Source of the DNA: Edaphobacter lichenicola
Lineage (GTDB): Bacteria > Acidobacteriota > Terriglobia > Terriglobales > Acidobacteriaceae
DNA length: 64,000 nucleotides
NCBI RefSeq assembly: GCF_014201315.1
Contig: NZ_JACHDY010000001.1
Location: 558,001-622,000 of the forward strand
Direction of reading: 5' to 3'
The position numbers and the translations under genes are program-made. The notes beneath the pieces were generated by a model. It had not been told where the DNA came from. It did not search any database and worked only from the letters and a program-made list of their open reading frames with translations. Every line of letters starts with the position of its first letter. Position 1 is the first letter of the stretch. This document shows, piece after piece, positions 28,501-37,413 of this stretch.

Positions 28501-29056
28501 CATGCTGACCAGGAAAGCCGACCGTGTTCTCCGTCTGGCTGTTCTGAATGCCGGGCGTCAGGCTCAGAAGTTGATAAACGTTTCTACCCACAATCGGCAG
28601 GTTGTCGACCTCGCGGTTATCGACCGTCCGTCCCAGCACAGAGTTTCCCAGGTTCACCAGCGGAACATCGGTCGTCACCTCCACAACCGTGGTCTCGCCG
28701 CCAATCTCCAGCGCGTAGTTCACCGCCGCCTCCTGCGTTGCGGTCAACACAATCCCGCTCTGCGCAATCTCTTTGAATCCCGCGGCAATCACCCTCACCG
28801 TATATGGCCCAACCGGCAGAAACTCCGCGCGATACTGACCCTGATCATTGGTCTTGGTCACGCGGACGAAGTTTGTCTGCGTCTGGGTCAACGTAACCGT
28901 AGCCCCGGGAACAATCGCTCCGGACGAATCTGTCACAATACCGAACATCGTCGCGGTACTCAACTGTGCGGAAGCACGCGGCCCGGCAAACCCAGCCAAT
29001 ATCATCGCGATCAATAGTGCGAAGAGCGAACTCTCTCGCAACACTCTGCTTTTCAT
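25541..29056 (-). CDS. TonB-dependent receptor with N-terminal carboxypeptidase-regulatory domain
   Basis: From ATG 29056 (AGGAG about nine bases upstream) the product has 1171 residues. A signal peptide ends near ASAQ (residue 31). A carboxypeptidase-regulatory-like domain follows (about 35-115; FGIVTDSSGAIVPGATVTL, YRAEFLPVGPYTVRV), then a plug-like domain (VDNREVDNLPIVGRNVYQLLSLTPG) and a long beta-barrel rich in aromatic strand ends, finishing RVIQLGGRILF. This is the Oar-like outer-membrane transporter type that is expanded in acidobacteria and usually imports plant or microbial glycans. No SusD-like partner or glycan enzyme gene is adjacent, so the substrate is unknown. The open frame extends to 29155, but the signal peptide sets the start. 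Confidence 0.93.
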   Translation of the reverse strand: MKSRVLRESSLFALLIAMILAGFAGPRASAQLSTATMFGIVTDSSGAIVPGATVTLTQTQTNFVRVTKTNDQGQYRAEFLPVGPYTVRVIAAGFKEIAQSGIVLTATQEAAVNYALEIGGETTVVEVTTDVPLVNLGNSVLGRTVDNREVDNLPIVGRNVYQLLSLTPGIQNSQTENTVGFPGQHVIINGSSDNMVGQVTYYLDGGLNMTGVRNTGNVLPNPDAIDQFAVQTSNFSAEYGRTGAGVVSVLTKSGTNQIHGSVFEFHQETNFNSNAWLQTTRTPLHINRFGATLGGPIVKDKTFFFGSYAGLRQVSPVNFNTVVPDALQRAGNFSENLPTSTTIATGLGACATPLSAADKSVTAYGGRFIVCDPVTHKPVPGNRLDLDPNYHPDPVAAAVLAKNVPMPSPGRTDNRFIGNEGLPNQTDEFLIKGDQQLTAAHRLTLDYFQSNGAQSNLPNGSNLPGWAVNNYVYRQQTANVSDVWTVSARSVNQVWLSYTRMLAGRNSTPGTSLAAYGSDLNVQGTPSLPDINVANFFHLANAISGPVAGDNVYGLRDVFNTTRGKHSIFVGGEIYLEKDRLETLLNNYGTFSFTSSAVPTTAVGQATYVKTGAAIADFLIGHPNSMGQDSPDDANANYWNYGIFGQDDWRITPKLTLNLGLRYDVQTAPTDTQRRYAIFKPGVQSTVSPNAILGQLFPGDPGVPQSGVGTNYNHVSPRVGFAFNPYRDGKTVFHGGAGLFFDTIGGNEWMLPQNFQPFAVRETAAFSHVTSLQHIYSTDCQDFQGCTSPFPYLYDKTNPRYVSPASLVFLQEGMRWPYNIQANFGVQQQFTKDLAISINYVGAFSRKLPLYIDANAPIYNTANPAMNTTTNYNCRRPFDALPFGKGTACANPAVGSKYISNAYVIEDGQNTNYQGLQVTVEKRLSNHISVNGFYVFSKALSSASLQTTGNIGNSGATMPEDYYNLGLERQRTDSDQRHQAVIAAVWKPDYFGKSNRVVQNLLNGWSISAIVTMRSGVPFNITSGSDDNMDGDTNDRPNLVPGKMERTNIFSGSRAKEKTQWFDTSAYCRVGSAGCSAGTGAGNVDGTVSPNSISGPGYKDVDAAIFRDFGIFERVKFQFRGEATNVFNFVNLGNPGAVLNNPSTFGVISAQTLTPQGSGMRVIQLGGRILF

Positions 29057-29439
29057 GGGACGGCTCTCCTTAAAAAATACGGCATCTGTCTTCGTGTGAG
29101 ACCAGCTCCCGGGAACGTGTTTGAGGCTTCTGAAGACCGCTGCCCTGCTTTGCAAGGCGTCTCGAAAGAAGCTTGTCCCCTGGGGCGATCGAGCTGATAA
29201 GTTTGAAACTCAGTTATAAGACCGCAGGGCGAGAAGCACTGTCAAGACATTTGTTTGAAGTCCATCCTTATTCTGTATAGACAACTGTTTCCTATGGAAA
29301 CAACGCACTCTAATCGCACTCGAGAGATCTTTCGCAGCCTTCAATTGGCCCTACCACTTCAGACTCATCCTCCCCATCAATCACGGTCGCCATGCGCACC
29401 GGGTCAAAGTTCAAATCCGCTGCCTTACAATTGCCTTTC
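29057..29439. other. divergent regulatory region with a perfect palindrome
   Basis: These 383 bases lie between the divergent receptor and HAD genes. TGTTTCCTATGGAAACA (29286-29302) is a perfect 7-bp inverted repeat with a 3-base centre, just downstream of TGTATA, a possible -10 on the plus strand. On the minus strand TTGACA (29240-29245) and TTATAA (29214-29219) are a possible receptor promoter, though the 20-base gap is too long for a standard site. A 65-codon frame at 29255 is not convincing. Confidence 0.45.
29286..29302. promoter_or_regulatory. candidate operator palindrome
   Basis: TGTTTCC-TAT-GGAAACA, perfect dyad symmetry over 17 bases, in the control region between the TonB-dependent receptor and the HAD hydrolase. 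It has the size and form of a dimeric repressor site. No regulator gene is adjacent. Confidence 0.4.
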
Positions 29440-30102
29440 ATGGCACTCGTAAAAGCAGTCCTCTTCGACTACGGCATGGTCCTCTCCGGCGAACCGGACT
29501 CCACCGCCTGGACCCGCCTCCTCACCATCACCGGCCTCAGCGAAGAACTCCTCCACCGCGAGTACTGGGCTCACCGCCACGCCTACGACCGCGGCGACCT
29601 CAACGCCCAATCCTTCTGGCACACCGTCGCCGCAGGCGCTGGCATCGTCATCACGCCCACGCAGCTAGCCCAGCTCATCGCCGCCGACACCGACCTCTGG
29701 TCCACCCTCAACCCTCCCATGCTCGCCTGGGTCGACCAGCTCCAGCGCGCCGGCATCCGCACCGGCATCCTCTCCAACATGCCCGATGCCATGGAGGCAG
29801 GCCTCCGCGCCCGCCACGCGTGGATCGAATCCTTCGACCATCACACCTGGTCCCACGCCGTCAATCGAGCCAAGCCCGAGCCCGAGATCTATCAACACGC
29901 CGCCGAAGGTCTCCAAACACCTCCCGAACACATCCTCTTCATCGACGACAAGGAAGAAAACATCACCGCAGCGCTGGCCGCAGGCATGCAGGCCATCCAG
30001 TACTCCAGCCACGCCGCATTCGAGCGCGAGATGAAAGCCCGCGGCCTCGACTACCTCCTACAACTTGAGCGGCATACGGACTCCCAAAACGGGAAGCTAT
30101 AG
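29440..30102 (+). CDS. HAD-IA family hydrolase
   Basis: From ATG 29440 the product has 220 residues. Motif I is VLFDYGMVLSGEP, where the nucleophile Asp is followed by YG instead of the usual DGT, as in several YihX/epoxide-hydrolase-N-like HADs. The second acidic position of DxD is therefore not present, which argues against a classical phosphatase. A helical cap follows (residues about 20-90). Motif II is GILSNM, motif III lies in HAVNRAKPEPEIYQ (conserved Lys), and motif IV is ILFIDDKEENITAALAAGM. It is soluble. Upstream frame codons (29392-29439) lack conservation. Confidence 0.85.
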   Translation: MALVKAVLFDYGMVLSGEPDSTAWTRLLTITGLSEELLHREYWAHRHAYDRGDLNAQSFWHTVAAGAGIVITPTQLAQLIAADTDLWSTLNPPMLAWVDQLQRAGIRTGILSNMPDAMEAGLRARHAWIESFDHHTWSHAVNRAKPEPEIYQHAAEGLQTPPEHILFIDDKEENITAALAAGMQAIQYSSHAAFEREMKARGLDYLLQLERHTDSQNGKL

Positions 30103-30205
30103 TACCTCGGTAACGTCTCGTTGAGATTTCTCCACTCAAACAGCACCAACGCAAGGAATATTTAAGGTCAGGCTGCACCAGCGTACTGCCCGCAGCCAAC
30201 AAAAC

Positions 30206-33200
30206 ATGAAGACACCGCTCTCTCTCCGACGTGTACGTGCCGGTCTCTGCGGCGTCATCGCTCTCTTCTTTATCGCTTCCCTGCCACTGGCCCCCCGGAT
30301 CGAAGCCCAGACCGCCTCACCAGCCACCGGCCCGCAGCAACTCCTCTTCACCGGCCTCCTCGGCTCCTCGAATCCCAATCCCGCAAACTCGCACTACGCC
30401 CAGTTCAATGCCATCCAATCCGACTCCGCCGGCAACCTCTACCTCCTGCTCGACCAGGGCGACGGTATCCGCCTCCTCAAAACAGATTCCACAGCGACCA
30501 ACGTACTAGCCCAAACTCATCTCGGCTCAAGCGGCGACATCGGACTCGCCATGGCTGCCGATCCCTCCGGCAACCTCTACGTCGCCGGCACCACTACCTC
30601 GGGCACCCTCTCAACCACCTCCGGCGCAGCCTTTCCCAGCGCGGCGGACACGTCCATTAATTCGTACATCGGCAAATTCGATCAAAACTTGAATGTGCTC
30701 TTCGTCACCTACGCCGGAAGCCCCCGCACCGCAGCCTCCGCCATCGCCGCAACCGCCGACGCCGTCTTCCTCACCGGCAGCATCTTCGGCTCCGCGCTTC
30801 CCGTCACAGCTTCCGGCATCATTCAATCCCCCGCCTCCGGCTCGCTCCAAAACGGCTTCGTAGAAAAGTTCAACACCACCGGAACCACCCTCCTCTACGC
30901 CACCTACCTCAGCGGCCAAAACGGCAACACCGCCCCCGCCGCCATCGCAGCCGACGCCACCGACAACGCCTACATCGCCGGCTACACCACCTCCACCGGC
31001 TACCCCACCCTCTCGGCCATCATCCCCGACCTCCTCTCCGCCACCTCAGGCTTCCTCACCAAGCTCACCCCCGCAGGCGACGGCATCGTCTTCTCCACCT
31101 TCATCCCCGGCCCCGGCATCTCCTCGCTCGTCATCGCGCCTTCGCCGCAAGACCCCACCACCCAGACCCTCCTCCTCACCGGCTCCATCGCCCCCGGCCA
31201 GTTCCCCATCGCCACCGTCTCCTCCCCGCTGGTCAACACCAACTACCAGACTCTCCTCCGTCTCTCCCTCGACGGCAGCACCCTCCTCACCTCCGACCTC
31301 CTCGCCCCCGGCATCCAATCCTCCGTCGTACCCGCACCCTCTGGCGCAGCATGGATCTCCGCCACCGGCAGCAATCCCGCCTGGCTCCTCCCCCTCACCC
31401 CGCTCTCCGACATCGGCAACAGCTACGCCCTCCGTCTGACTCAGCAGGACACCATCGACCAGACCATCCGCTTCGGCGGCCTGCCCATCACCAGCGGCTC
31501 CTTCGCCAGCGCTCCAGTCACCCTCACCGGTCTCACCGTCGACTCCACCGGCCAGCCCACCTTCGCCGGCAGCGCCTCTCCCACCGCCAGCGCCAGCCTC
31601 CTCGCCACCGAAACCTACGATCTCCCCCTCACAAACTCCCCAACCCCGGCACTCCCCTCCACCCTCCGCTCCGCCACGCTCCCCGCAGGCTCCTGCACGA
31701 ACAGCAGCCTCTGTTCCGGCTCCGCCGCCTGGCTCGCCAAACTAAGTACCACCAGCGCACCCAGTCTCGCCCTCTCCACCGACGACTCCCCCAACCTCAC
31801 CCTCCGCAACCTCGGCAGCCTCGCCGCTACGAACCTCCAACTCACCGCCACCAACTTCACCCTCGCAACCGACTGCCCCACCACCCTCGCTCCTGGTGCG
31901 GAGTGCAGCATAGCCCTCACCAGCACCAGCAGCAATCCCGGCACCGTCACCGCGCAAGCCAGCAACGCCACCGCCCAAACGGTCACCCTCCCCGCACCAA
32001 CCGCCTCACCAAACCCAATCGTCGTCTCTCCCAAAGAACTCGACTTCGGCATTCAAACCGCCACCAGTCCTGCAACCACACGAACCATCACCATCAGTAA
32101 TCTCACCCAGCTCCCCCAGACCTTCTACGCAGGCGACGCCACCCTGCAACCCGTTCCCCCGCAGTACGACCTCAGCGTGCAATCCACTGACTGTCCGGCC
32201 TCCACCACTCCCGGCGACGATGTCCTTCCTCCAGGCGGAGTCTGTCACCTCACCCTTGCCCTAACCGCCCCGGCCACGGCGACCGGCAGCTTCGTCACGG
32301 CCTATCGCATCATCGGCGTCGACGCCGTTCTCCTCACCGCCTACACCCAACCCACCGACCTCAACCTCTCCGCTACCGAGATCGACTTCGGCACCCAGTT
32401 CGGCACGCCCTCCGGCGTCGGAGGCACCCCCAGCCCACGCCTCCCGCGCTACCTCTACCTCTCCAACAACTCCGCCAACGCCGTCACCCACACCCCCGTC
32501 ACGCTGCAAACTCCCTTCACCCTCATTGACCGCTGCCCCACCACACTCAACCCCCACACCGTCTGTCAGCTCGAGATCAACTACCAATCCCCCGTCGCCC
32601 CCTCAGCCGACTCCACCACCCTCACCCTCGGCAGCGGTACATCAGCAGAGGGCCTCACCGTCCTCATCACCGGCACCACCAAACCCCAACCCACCGGCGT
32701 CGGCCAGTCCGCCAACCCCAACCTCACCCTCACCCCCGCCGCCATCACCTTCCCCAACGCCGTCCCCGTCACCACCACTTCCTCGAGCACCCAGACCGTC
32801 ACCATCGGCAACATCGGCGCCGTTGCCTTCCCCCTCGCCCTCACCCTCACCGGCGACTTCACCGACGCCACCGACTGCCCTGCCACCCTCGCCGGCAACG
32901 CAACCTGCACCGTCGTCCTCACCTTCGCCCCCTCTCAACCCGGCATCCGCCAGGGCCTGCTCTCGGTCACCGCCGGAAGCTCCTCCCCCGCCTACGTCAC
33001 CCTCAGCGGCACCGGCTCCGCCATCGTCACCGCCCCCAACAACACCCTCGCCTTCGGCAGCGTCCCCGTCGGCCAGCCCGCCGTTCAGTGGCACAAGATC
33101 ACCTCCTCCTTCACCACCCTCACCGCCACCACCTCCGCACCCGACTTCAAAGCCATCCTCGTCGAAGACATCGGCTTCGGCCACGGCCAACCCTCCACCT

Positions 33201-36200
33201 CCGCCTTCGTCTCCTCCTTCACCGGCACCTGCGCCAACTGCTGGCTCGGAGTGCAGTTCACCCCCTCAGCCCCCGGCTCCCAGACCGCCTCCGTCACCCT
33301 CACCTCCTCCGGCAATCCCTCCTCCATCACCCTCACCGGCACCGGCATCGCCCTCACCGGCGTCCTCCTCAGCCCCACCACGCAGGACTTCGGCACCGTC
33401 CCCGTCAACAGCGCAAGCCCACCCATCCTCTTCACCGTCACCAACCTCACCACCAGCCCCGTCTCCCTCTCCACCCCCACCCTCACGGGCGACTTCGCAC
33501 TCAGCAACCTCCCCACCGGCGGCTCCCCCTGCAGCGGCCTCCTCGCCCCCAACGCCTCCTGCTTCTTCAACGTCGTCTTCGCTCCCACCGCCACCGGCAG
33601 TCGCACCGGCCTCCTCACCGTGCCTGCCTCCTACGGCCGCATCACAGCCACCCTCACCGGCTTCGCCTCGCCCGACCAAGGCCTCTCACTCAACCCTACA
33701 GCCCTCATCTTCAACAACGTCCCCGGCCCCACCGCCACCCAACAAAACATCCTCCTCACCAACACCGGCGCCGCCACCCTCCAGATCGGCACCCCCACCA
33801 ACGCCACCACCAGCTTCACCTCCGTCAACAACTGCACCACCCTCGCCCCCGCCGCCGTCTGCACCATCACCGTCACCTTCCTCCCCTCCAACGCCACCGT
33901 CACCGACACCCTCCAGATCCCCGTCACCAGCTCCACCACCGGCCTCGCCACCTACACCGTCCCGCTCTCCGGCGCCTACACCACCGAGAGCGCCGGCCTC
34001 CAGATCCTCCCCAACCAGGCCAACTACGCAGCCACCCCCACCAGCACCCTCGGCGGAACCCGCCAGTTCACCATCACCAACCTCACCGCCAAATCCCTTG
34101 CCCTCAACATCGCCCTCCCCCGCCAGTTCCTCCTCAACGGCCCCGCCTGCGCCGCCCTCGCCCCCAACGCCTCCTGCAACTTCAACGTCACCTTCCTCCC
34201 CCTCACCAACGGCGACATCACCGGCACCCTCTTCGCCCAGGGCACCCCAACCGACGGCTCCGCCACCCTCAACGGCCTCGGCTACGTCGAAGGCTTCGGC
34301 ATCGGCCCCGCCACCATCAAAATCTCTGGCAACATCATCCCCGGCCAAACCGTCCTCGACTTCGGCCAGGTCTCCTCCGGCCAGACCGCCACCCAGACCG
34401 TCACCCTCACCAACACCGGAGCCACCCCACTCACCATCCGCCGCCTCACCAGCCAGTGGCCGTTCCTCATCACCTCCACGCTCTGCGGCGCCACCCTGCC
34501 TCCCACCGTAAGCTGCACCGCCACCCTCACCTACACCCCCCTCAACCAGACCACCACCCCCGGCCCCGCCTCACCAGACTCCGGCACCCTCATCATCGAA
34601 AGCGACGCCCTCACCGGCCCCGACCTCCTCACCCTCACCGGCCAGGCCGCCCCCATCACCGTAGCCGCGCCGAGCAACGCCGCTCCCCTCGTCTCCTACG
34701 CCCTCTCGCAAAGCTCCCTCACCTTCCCCGCCACCCAGGTCGGCGACCAGAGCGACGTCCAGACCGTCACCCTGGCCAACACCGGCACCACCACCATCCA
34801 CATCGCCGGCTTCCGTCCCACGCCCGACTTCACCGTCCAGACCAACTGCATCGGCGCCCTCGTCCCCTCCGCCAGCTGTGTCGTCAACATCAGCTTCACC
34901 CCTCAGGCAAGCTTCCCCAACACCGTCTCCAACCGCATCTCCGCCCTCGAGATCACCTCCGACTCCAGCACCGCACTCGAATTCATCTCCCTCTTCGGCG
35001 TCGCCAACCCCTCCCCCCTCAACTTCTCTCCCTTCACCCTCAACTTCGGCAGCGTCCAGGTCGGCACCTCCGCCACCCTCCCCGTCCAGATCACCAACAT
35101 CACCACCGCCCCCATCGCCATCCAGACCATCTCCGCCATCGGCCCCTACACCGCCACCGGCGACTGCCCCACCGAAGGCAACACCCTCGCCCCCTCCACC
35201 AGCTGCACCGAGCAGGTCACCTTCACCCCCACCACCACCGCGACCATCGGCGGCCTGCTTTCCATCCGCTCCTCCGCCTCGACCCTGCCCATCGAATACC
35301 CCCTCACCGGAAAGGGCATCCAGTCCCACCTCCAGGCCGTCCCCTCCACCCTCAACTTCGGCAGCATCGCCCTCGGAGCCTCCGCCGCCCAGACCATCAC
35401 CCTCACCAATACCGGCACCGCCCCCATCACCAACCTCGCCCTCACCATCACCGGCGACTACGCCATCTCCGTCCCCTGCGCCTCCACGCTCTACCCCGGC
35501 ATCGCCTGCCAGATCACCGTCACCTTCGCCCCGACCGCCCTCGGCTCCCGCACCGGCTCCATCACCGCAACTGACCCCAACACCGGCCTCCAGAACCTCA
35601 ACATCCCCCTTACCGGCAACGGAGTCTCCAGCGGCGCCTTCACCCTCACCGTCAACGGAGGCCCCTCCGCCACCCTCACCATCCCCAGCGAGCACGCCGC
35701 CGACTACACCCTCCAGCTCACCCCCCAATCCGGCTTCACCGGCACCGTCATCCTCAACTGCACCCCCGTCAACCCCGGCGCCTGGGCCACCTGCTCGCTC
35801 CTCCCCTCCAGCATCACCCTCAACGGAGCCGCCCAAAACTCCATCGCCAACCTCAACACCGTAGCCGAGTACATCCCGCCCACCACCGCGCAAAACAACA
35901 CCCGCAGCCGCAACCGCGCCATCCTCTGCCTCCTACCCATACCCCTCCTCTTCTTCCGGAACGCCAAAGCCCGCACAAAAAACCGCACCCTGCAAGAGCA
36001 CCCCCTCACCCGCCTGCTCCTGCTGGCGATCCTCTTCGCCCTACCCACCCTCTGGATCTCCGGCTGCGGCCGCGGCGGCAGCGACCCCAACCTCCGCTTC
36101 ACCCCACCCGGCACCTACCAATATCAAGTCACCGCCAGCTCCACCACTGGCGTTCAACTAAGCCAGACCGTCACCCTCAACCTAGTCGTCACCGCCCGCT

Positions 36201-36202
36201 AA
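30206..36202 (+). CDS. giant exported choice-of-anchor-D / HYDIN-like repeat protein
   Basis: This 1998-residue protein has a signal peptide (about 1-35). The first roughly 450 residues contain SBBP-type propeller repeats (LYATYLSGQNGNTAPAAIAADATDNAYIAGYT). Then come at least eleven tandem modules of about 100-115 residues, each opening with a variant of LxFGxxxVGxxxxxTVTLTNTG and ending with a C-x(n)-CxxTVTFxP strand. These are the ASPM/SPD-2/Hydin-like immunoglobulin fold (choice-of-anchor D). Near the C terminus come a basic hydrophobic segment (ILCLLPIPLLFFRNAKAR), a second hydrophobic stretch ending WISGCGRGG, and a last beta module. It is probably a surface or adhesion protein. Codon use is extremely C-ending, which creates long false frames in the other five frames. 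Confidence 0.85.
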   Translation: MKTPLSLRRVRAGLCGVIALFFIASLPLAPRIEAQTASPATGPQQLLFTGLLGSSNPNPANSHYAQFNAIQSDSAGNLYLLLDQGDGIRLLKTDSTATNVLAQTHLGSSGDIGLAMAADPSGNLYVAGTTTSGTLSTTSGAAFPSAADTSINSYIGKFDQNLNVLFVTYAGSPRTAASAIAATADAVFLTGSIFGSALPVTASGIIQSPASGSLQNGFVEKFNTTGTTLLYATYLSGQNGNTAPAAIAADATDNAYIAGYTTSTGYPTLSAIIPDLLSATSGFLTKLTPAGDGIVFSTFIPGPGISSLVIAPSPQDPTTQTLLLTGSIAPGQFPIATVSSPLVNTNYQTLLRLSLDGSTLLTSDLLAPGIQSSVVPAPSGAAWISATGSNPAWLLPLTPLSDIGNSYALRLTQQDTIDQTIRFGGLPITSGSFASAPVTLTGLTVDSTGQPTFAGSASPTASASLLATETYDLPLTNSPTPALPSTLRSATLPAGSCTNSSLCSGSAAWLAKLSTTSAPSLALSTDDSPNLTLRNLGSLAATNLQLTATNFTLATDCPTTLAPGAECSIALTSTSSNPGTVTAQASNATAQTVTLPAPTASPNPIVVSPKELDFGIQTATSPATTRTITISNLTQLPQTFYAGDATLQPVPPQYDLSVQSTDCPASTTPGDDVLPPGGVCHLTLALTAPATATGSFVTAYRIIGVDAVLLTAYTQPTDLNLSATEIDFGTQFGTPSGVGGTPSPRLPRYLYLSNNSANAVTHTPVTLQTPFTLIDRCPTTLNPHTVCQLEINYQSPVAPSADSTTLTLGSGTSAEGLTVLITGTTKPQPTGVGQSANPNLTLTPAAITFPNAVPVTTTSSSTQTVTIGNIGAVAFPLALTLTGDFTDATDCPATLAGNATCTVVLTFAPSQPGIRQGLLSVTAGSSSPAYVTLSGTGSAIVTAPNNTLAFGSVPVGQPAVQWHKITSSFTTLTATTSAPDFKAILVEDIGFGHGQPSTSAFVSSFTGTCANCWLGVQFTPSAPGSQTASVTLTSSGNPSSITLTGTGIALTGVLLSPTTQDFGTVPVNSASPPILFTVTNLTTSPVSLSTPTLTGDFALSNLPTGGSPCSGLLAPNASCFFNVVFAPTATGSRTGLLTVPASYGRITATLTGFASPDQGLSLNPTALIFNNVPGPTATQQNILLTNTGAATLQIGTPTNATTSFTSVNNCTTLAPAAVCTITVTFLPSNATVTDTLQIPVTSSTTGLATYTVPLSGAYTTESAGLQILPNQANYAATPTSTLGGTRQFTITNLTAKSLALNIALPRQFLLNGPACAALAPNASCNFNVTFLPLTNGDITGTLFAQGTPTDGSATLNGLGYVEGFGIGPATIKISGNIIPGQTVLDFGQVSSGQTATQTVTLTNTGATPLTIRRLTSQWPFLITSTLCGATLPPTVSCTATLTYTPLNQTTTPGPASPDSGTLIIESDALTGPDLLTLTGQAAPITVAAPSNAAPLVSYALSQSSLTFPATQVGDQSDVQTVTLANTGTTTIHIAGFRPTPDFTVQTNCIGALVPSASCVVNISFTPQASFPNTVSNRISALEITSDSSTALEFISLFGVANPSPLNFSPFTLNFGSVQVGTSATLPVQITNITTAPIAIQTISAIGPYTATGDCPTEGNTLAPSTSCTEQVTFTPTTTATIGGLLSIRSSASTLPIEYPLTGKGIQSHLQAVPSTLNFGSIALGASAAQTITLTNTGTAPITNLALTITGDYAISVPCASTLYPGIACQITVTFAPTALGSRTGSITATDPNTGLQNLNIPLTGNGVSSGAFTLTVNGGPSATLTIPSEHAADYTLQLTPQSGFTGTVILNCTPVNPGAWATCSLLPSSITLNGAAQNSIANLNTVAEYIPPTTAQNNTRSRNRAILCLLPIPLLFFRNAKARTKNRTLQEHPLTRLLLLAILFALPTLWISGCGRGGSDPNLRFTPPGTYQYQVTASSTTGVQLSQTVTLNLVVTAR

Positions 36203-36318
36203 CTCACAGGCAAGCCCCTTCGTTCTACTGCGTTCTGTCGGCCAGGGCACATAGGAGTACTCTATAGATCTCCCCTTGTGCGCGAGCTTCAGCTCTTCGC
36301 GCACTCCTGGAAGGAAGA

Positions 36319-37152
36319 ATGATGGCACCCGCGAAGCTCTTATTAGTCGACGACGACGAGACAATACGCTATACCCTCGGCATCATTCTCAGAAAACATG
36401 GCTTTGAAGTAACCGTCGCTTCAACGGTCAATGAAGCTCTCAAGCACATCGGCTCTGAGGTCTTCGACGTCCTCCTCAGCGACCTTCACATGCCTGGTGC
36501 AGGAGACGGCCTCACCGTCGTCAGCGCCATGCGTCATGCCAACCCAAAAGCCGTCACCATACTGCTGAGTTCGTTTCCTCATATGGACGCCGCGGCTCAG
36601 GCGATTCTGCTGCAGACTGATGAAATTCTCGTCAAGCCAATGGACGTCAACATGCTGGTAGATGCCATCAAACAGCGACTCGCCGTCGGTCCGACTCGCA
36701 CCCGCCTGGTCGAAAGTGTCGCCACCATCCTCGAACGTTCCACCGACAGCACCATCAGCGATTGGTACGAACTCGTCGAAAAAGAAGAGTCGTTGACGGC
36801 AATTCCAATGACGTTCCAACTACGCTCCGGTCATCTCCCTCAGGTTTTTCAGGATCTCGTCCTGCGTCTCCGTTCGTCAACGATCCTTGGCACGAAAGAA
36901 CTCCACTCGACATCAGCCGCACAGCACGGCACCGCTCGCCGCCAACAGGGCTATACCGCTGCAATGATGGTCGAGGAGTCGCGCATCCTCCAGGTCAGCG
37001 TCTTCAACACGCTCCAGAAAAACCTCGCAAACATTGACTTCAGCGTAGTGCTGATCGGAGTCATGACCATCGCCGACGAGATCGATTCACAACTAGGTCA
37101 GGCGATGAAGAGCTATCTAGCTGAATCAATCGTCGACGCGCTTCCGGCATAG
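36319..37152 (+). CDS. response regulator with CheY receiver and uncharacterised C-terminal domain
   Basis: This 277-residue protein starts at an ATGATG with GGAAGGAAG upstream. Residues 5-115 form a canonical receiver: acidic pocket DDD (11-13), phospho-acceptor D55 in LLSDLHMPG, S84/S85 region TILLSS, and lysine K106 in VKPMD. The remaining 150 residues show no known output domain. They are helical, with RSGHLPQVFQDLVLRLR and EESRILQVSVFNTLQKNLANIDFSVVLIGVMTIADEID. The second half resembles the all-helical regions found after receivers in acidobacteria, but no function can be given. There is no adjacent kinase; the nearest is the GAF/HisKA-like protein 3 kb away, so it is an orphan. Confidence 0.88.
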   Translation: MMAPAKLLLVDDDETIRYTLGIILRKHGFEVTVASTVNEALKHIGSEVFDVLLSDLHMPGAGDGLTVVSAMRHANPKAVTILLSSFPHMDAAAQAILLQTDEILVKPMDVNMLVDAIKQRLAVGPTRTRLVESVATILERSTDSTISDWYELVEKEESLTAIPMTFQLRSGHLPQVFQDLVLRLRSSTILGTKELHSTSAAQHGTARRQQGYTAAMMVEESRILQVSVFNTLQKNLANIDFSVVLIGVMTIADEIDSQLGQAMKSYLAESIVDALPA

Positions 37153-37192
37153 CCACAAGAGGCCGAAGCGGAGGCGAATAGCATTAAGTCTT

Positions 37193-37249
37193 TGCTGTCA
37201 TCCTGAGCAAGTCTTTGCCGTCATCCTGAGCGCAGCGAAGGATCCCGAA
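37193..37249. repeat. tandem short dispersed repeat (TCATCCTGAGC type)
   Basis: TGCTGTCATCCTGAGC (37193-37208) is followed within 15 bases by GCCGTCATCCTGAGCGCAGC and AAGGATCCCGAAG. It is the same family as the repeats at 22.9 and 60.0 kb and sits in the gap between two genes whose 3' ends face each other. Confidence 0.7.
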
Positions 37250-37413
37250 GAACTCAGTCCTACCCGAACCGCCCGTCCCTTTCAACCCACCCTCTCCAGC
37301 CGTTGTCTGTTCTCTATCTCTCCGAAAAACCGGCAGAAAGCGTTCTTCTCCTCAGACGCTCAATCCCTTTGGACGATTAGCCCCGTCGGTAGCGTAAGCA
37401 AACGCCCGAAGAA

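Noticed and set aside
30611..35893. Many long ORFs on the minus strand and in other plus-strand frames across the giant repeat protein
   Set aside because: They are glycine/valine-, proline/serine- or arginine/histidine-rich shadows created by the very C-ending codon use of the real gene and have no domain sense.
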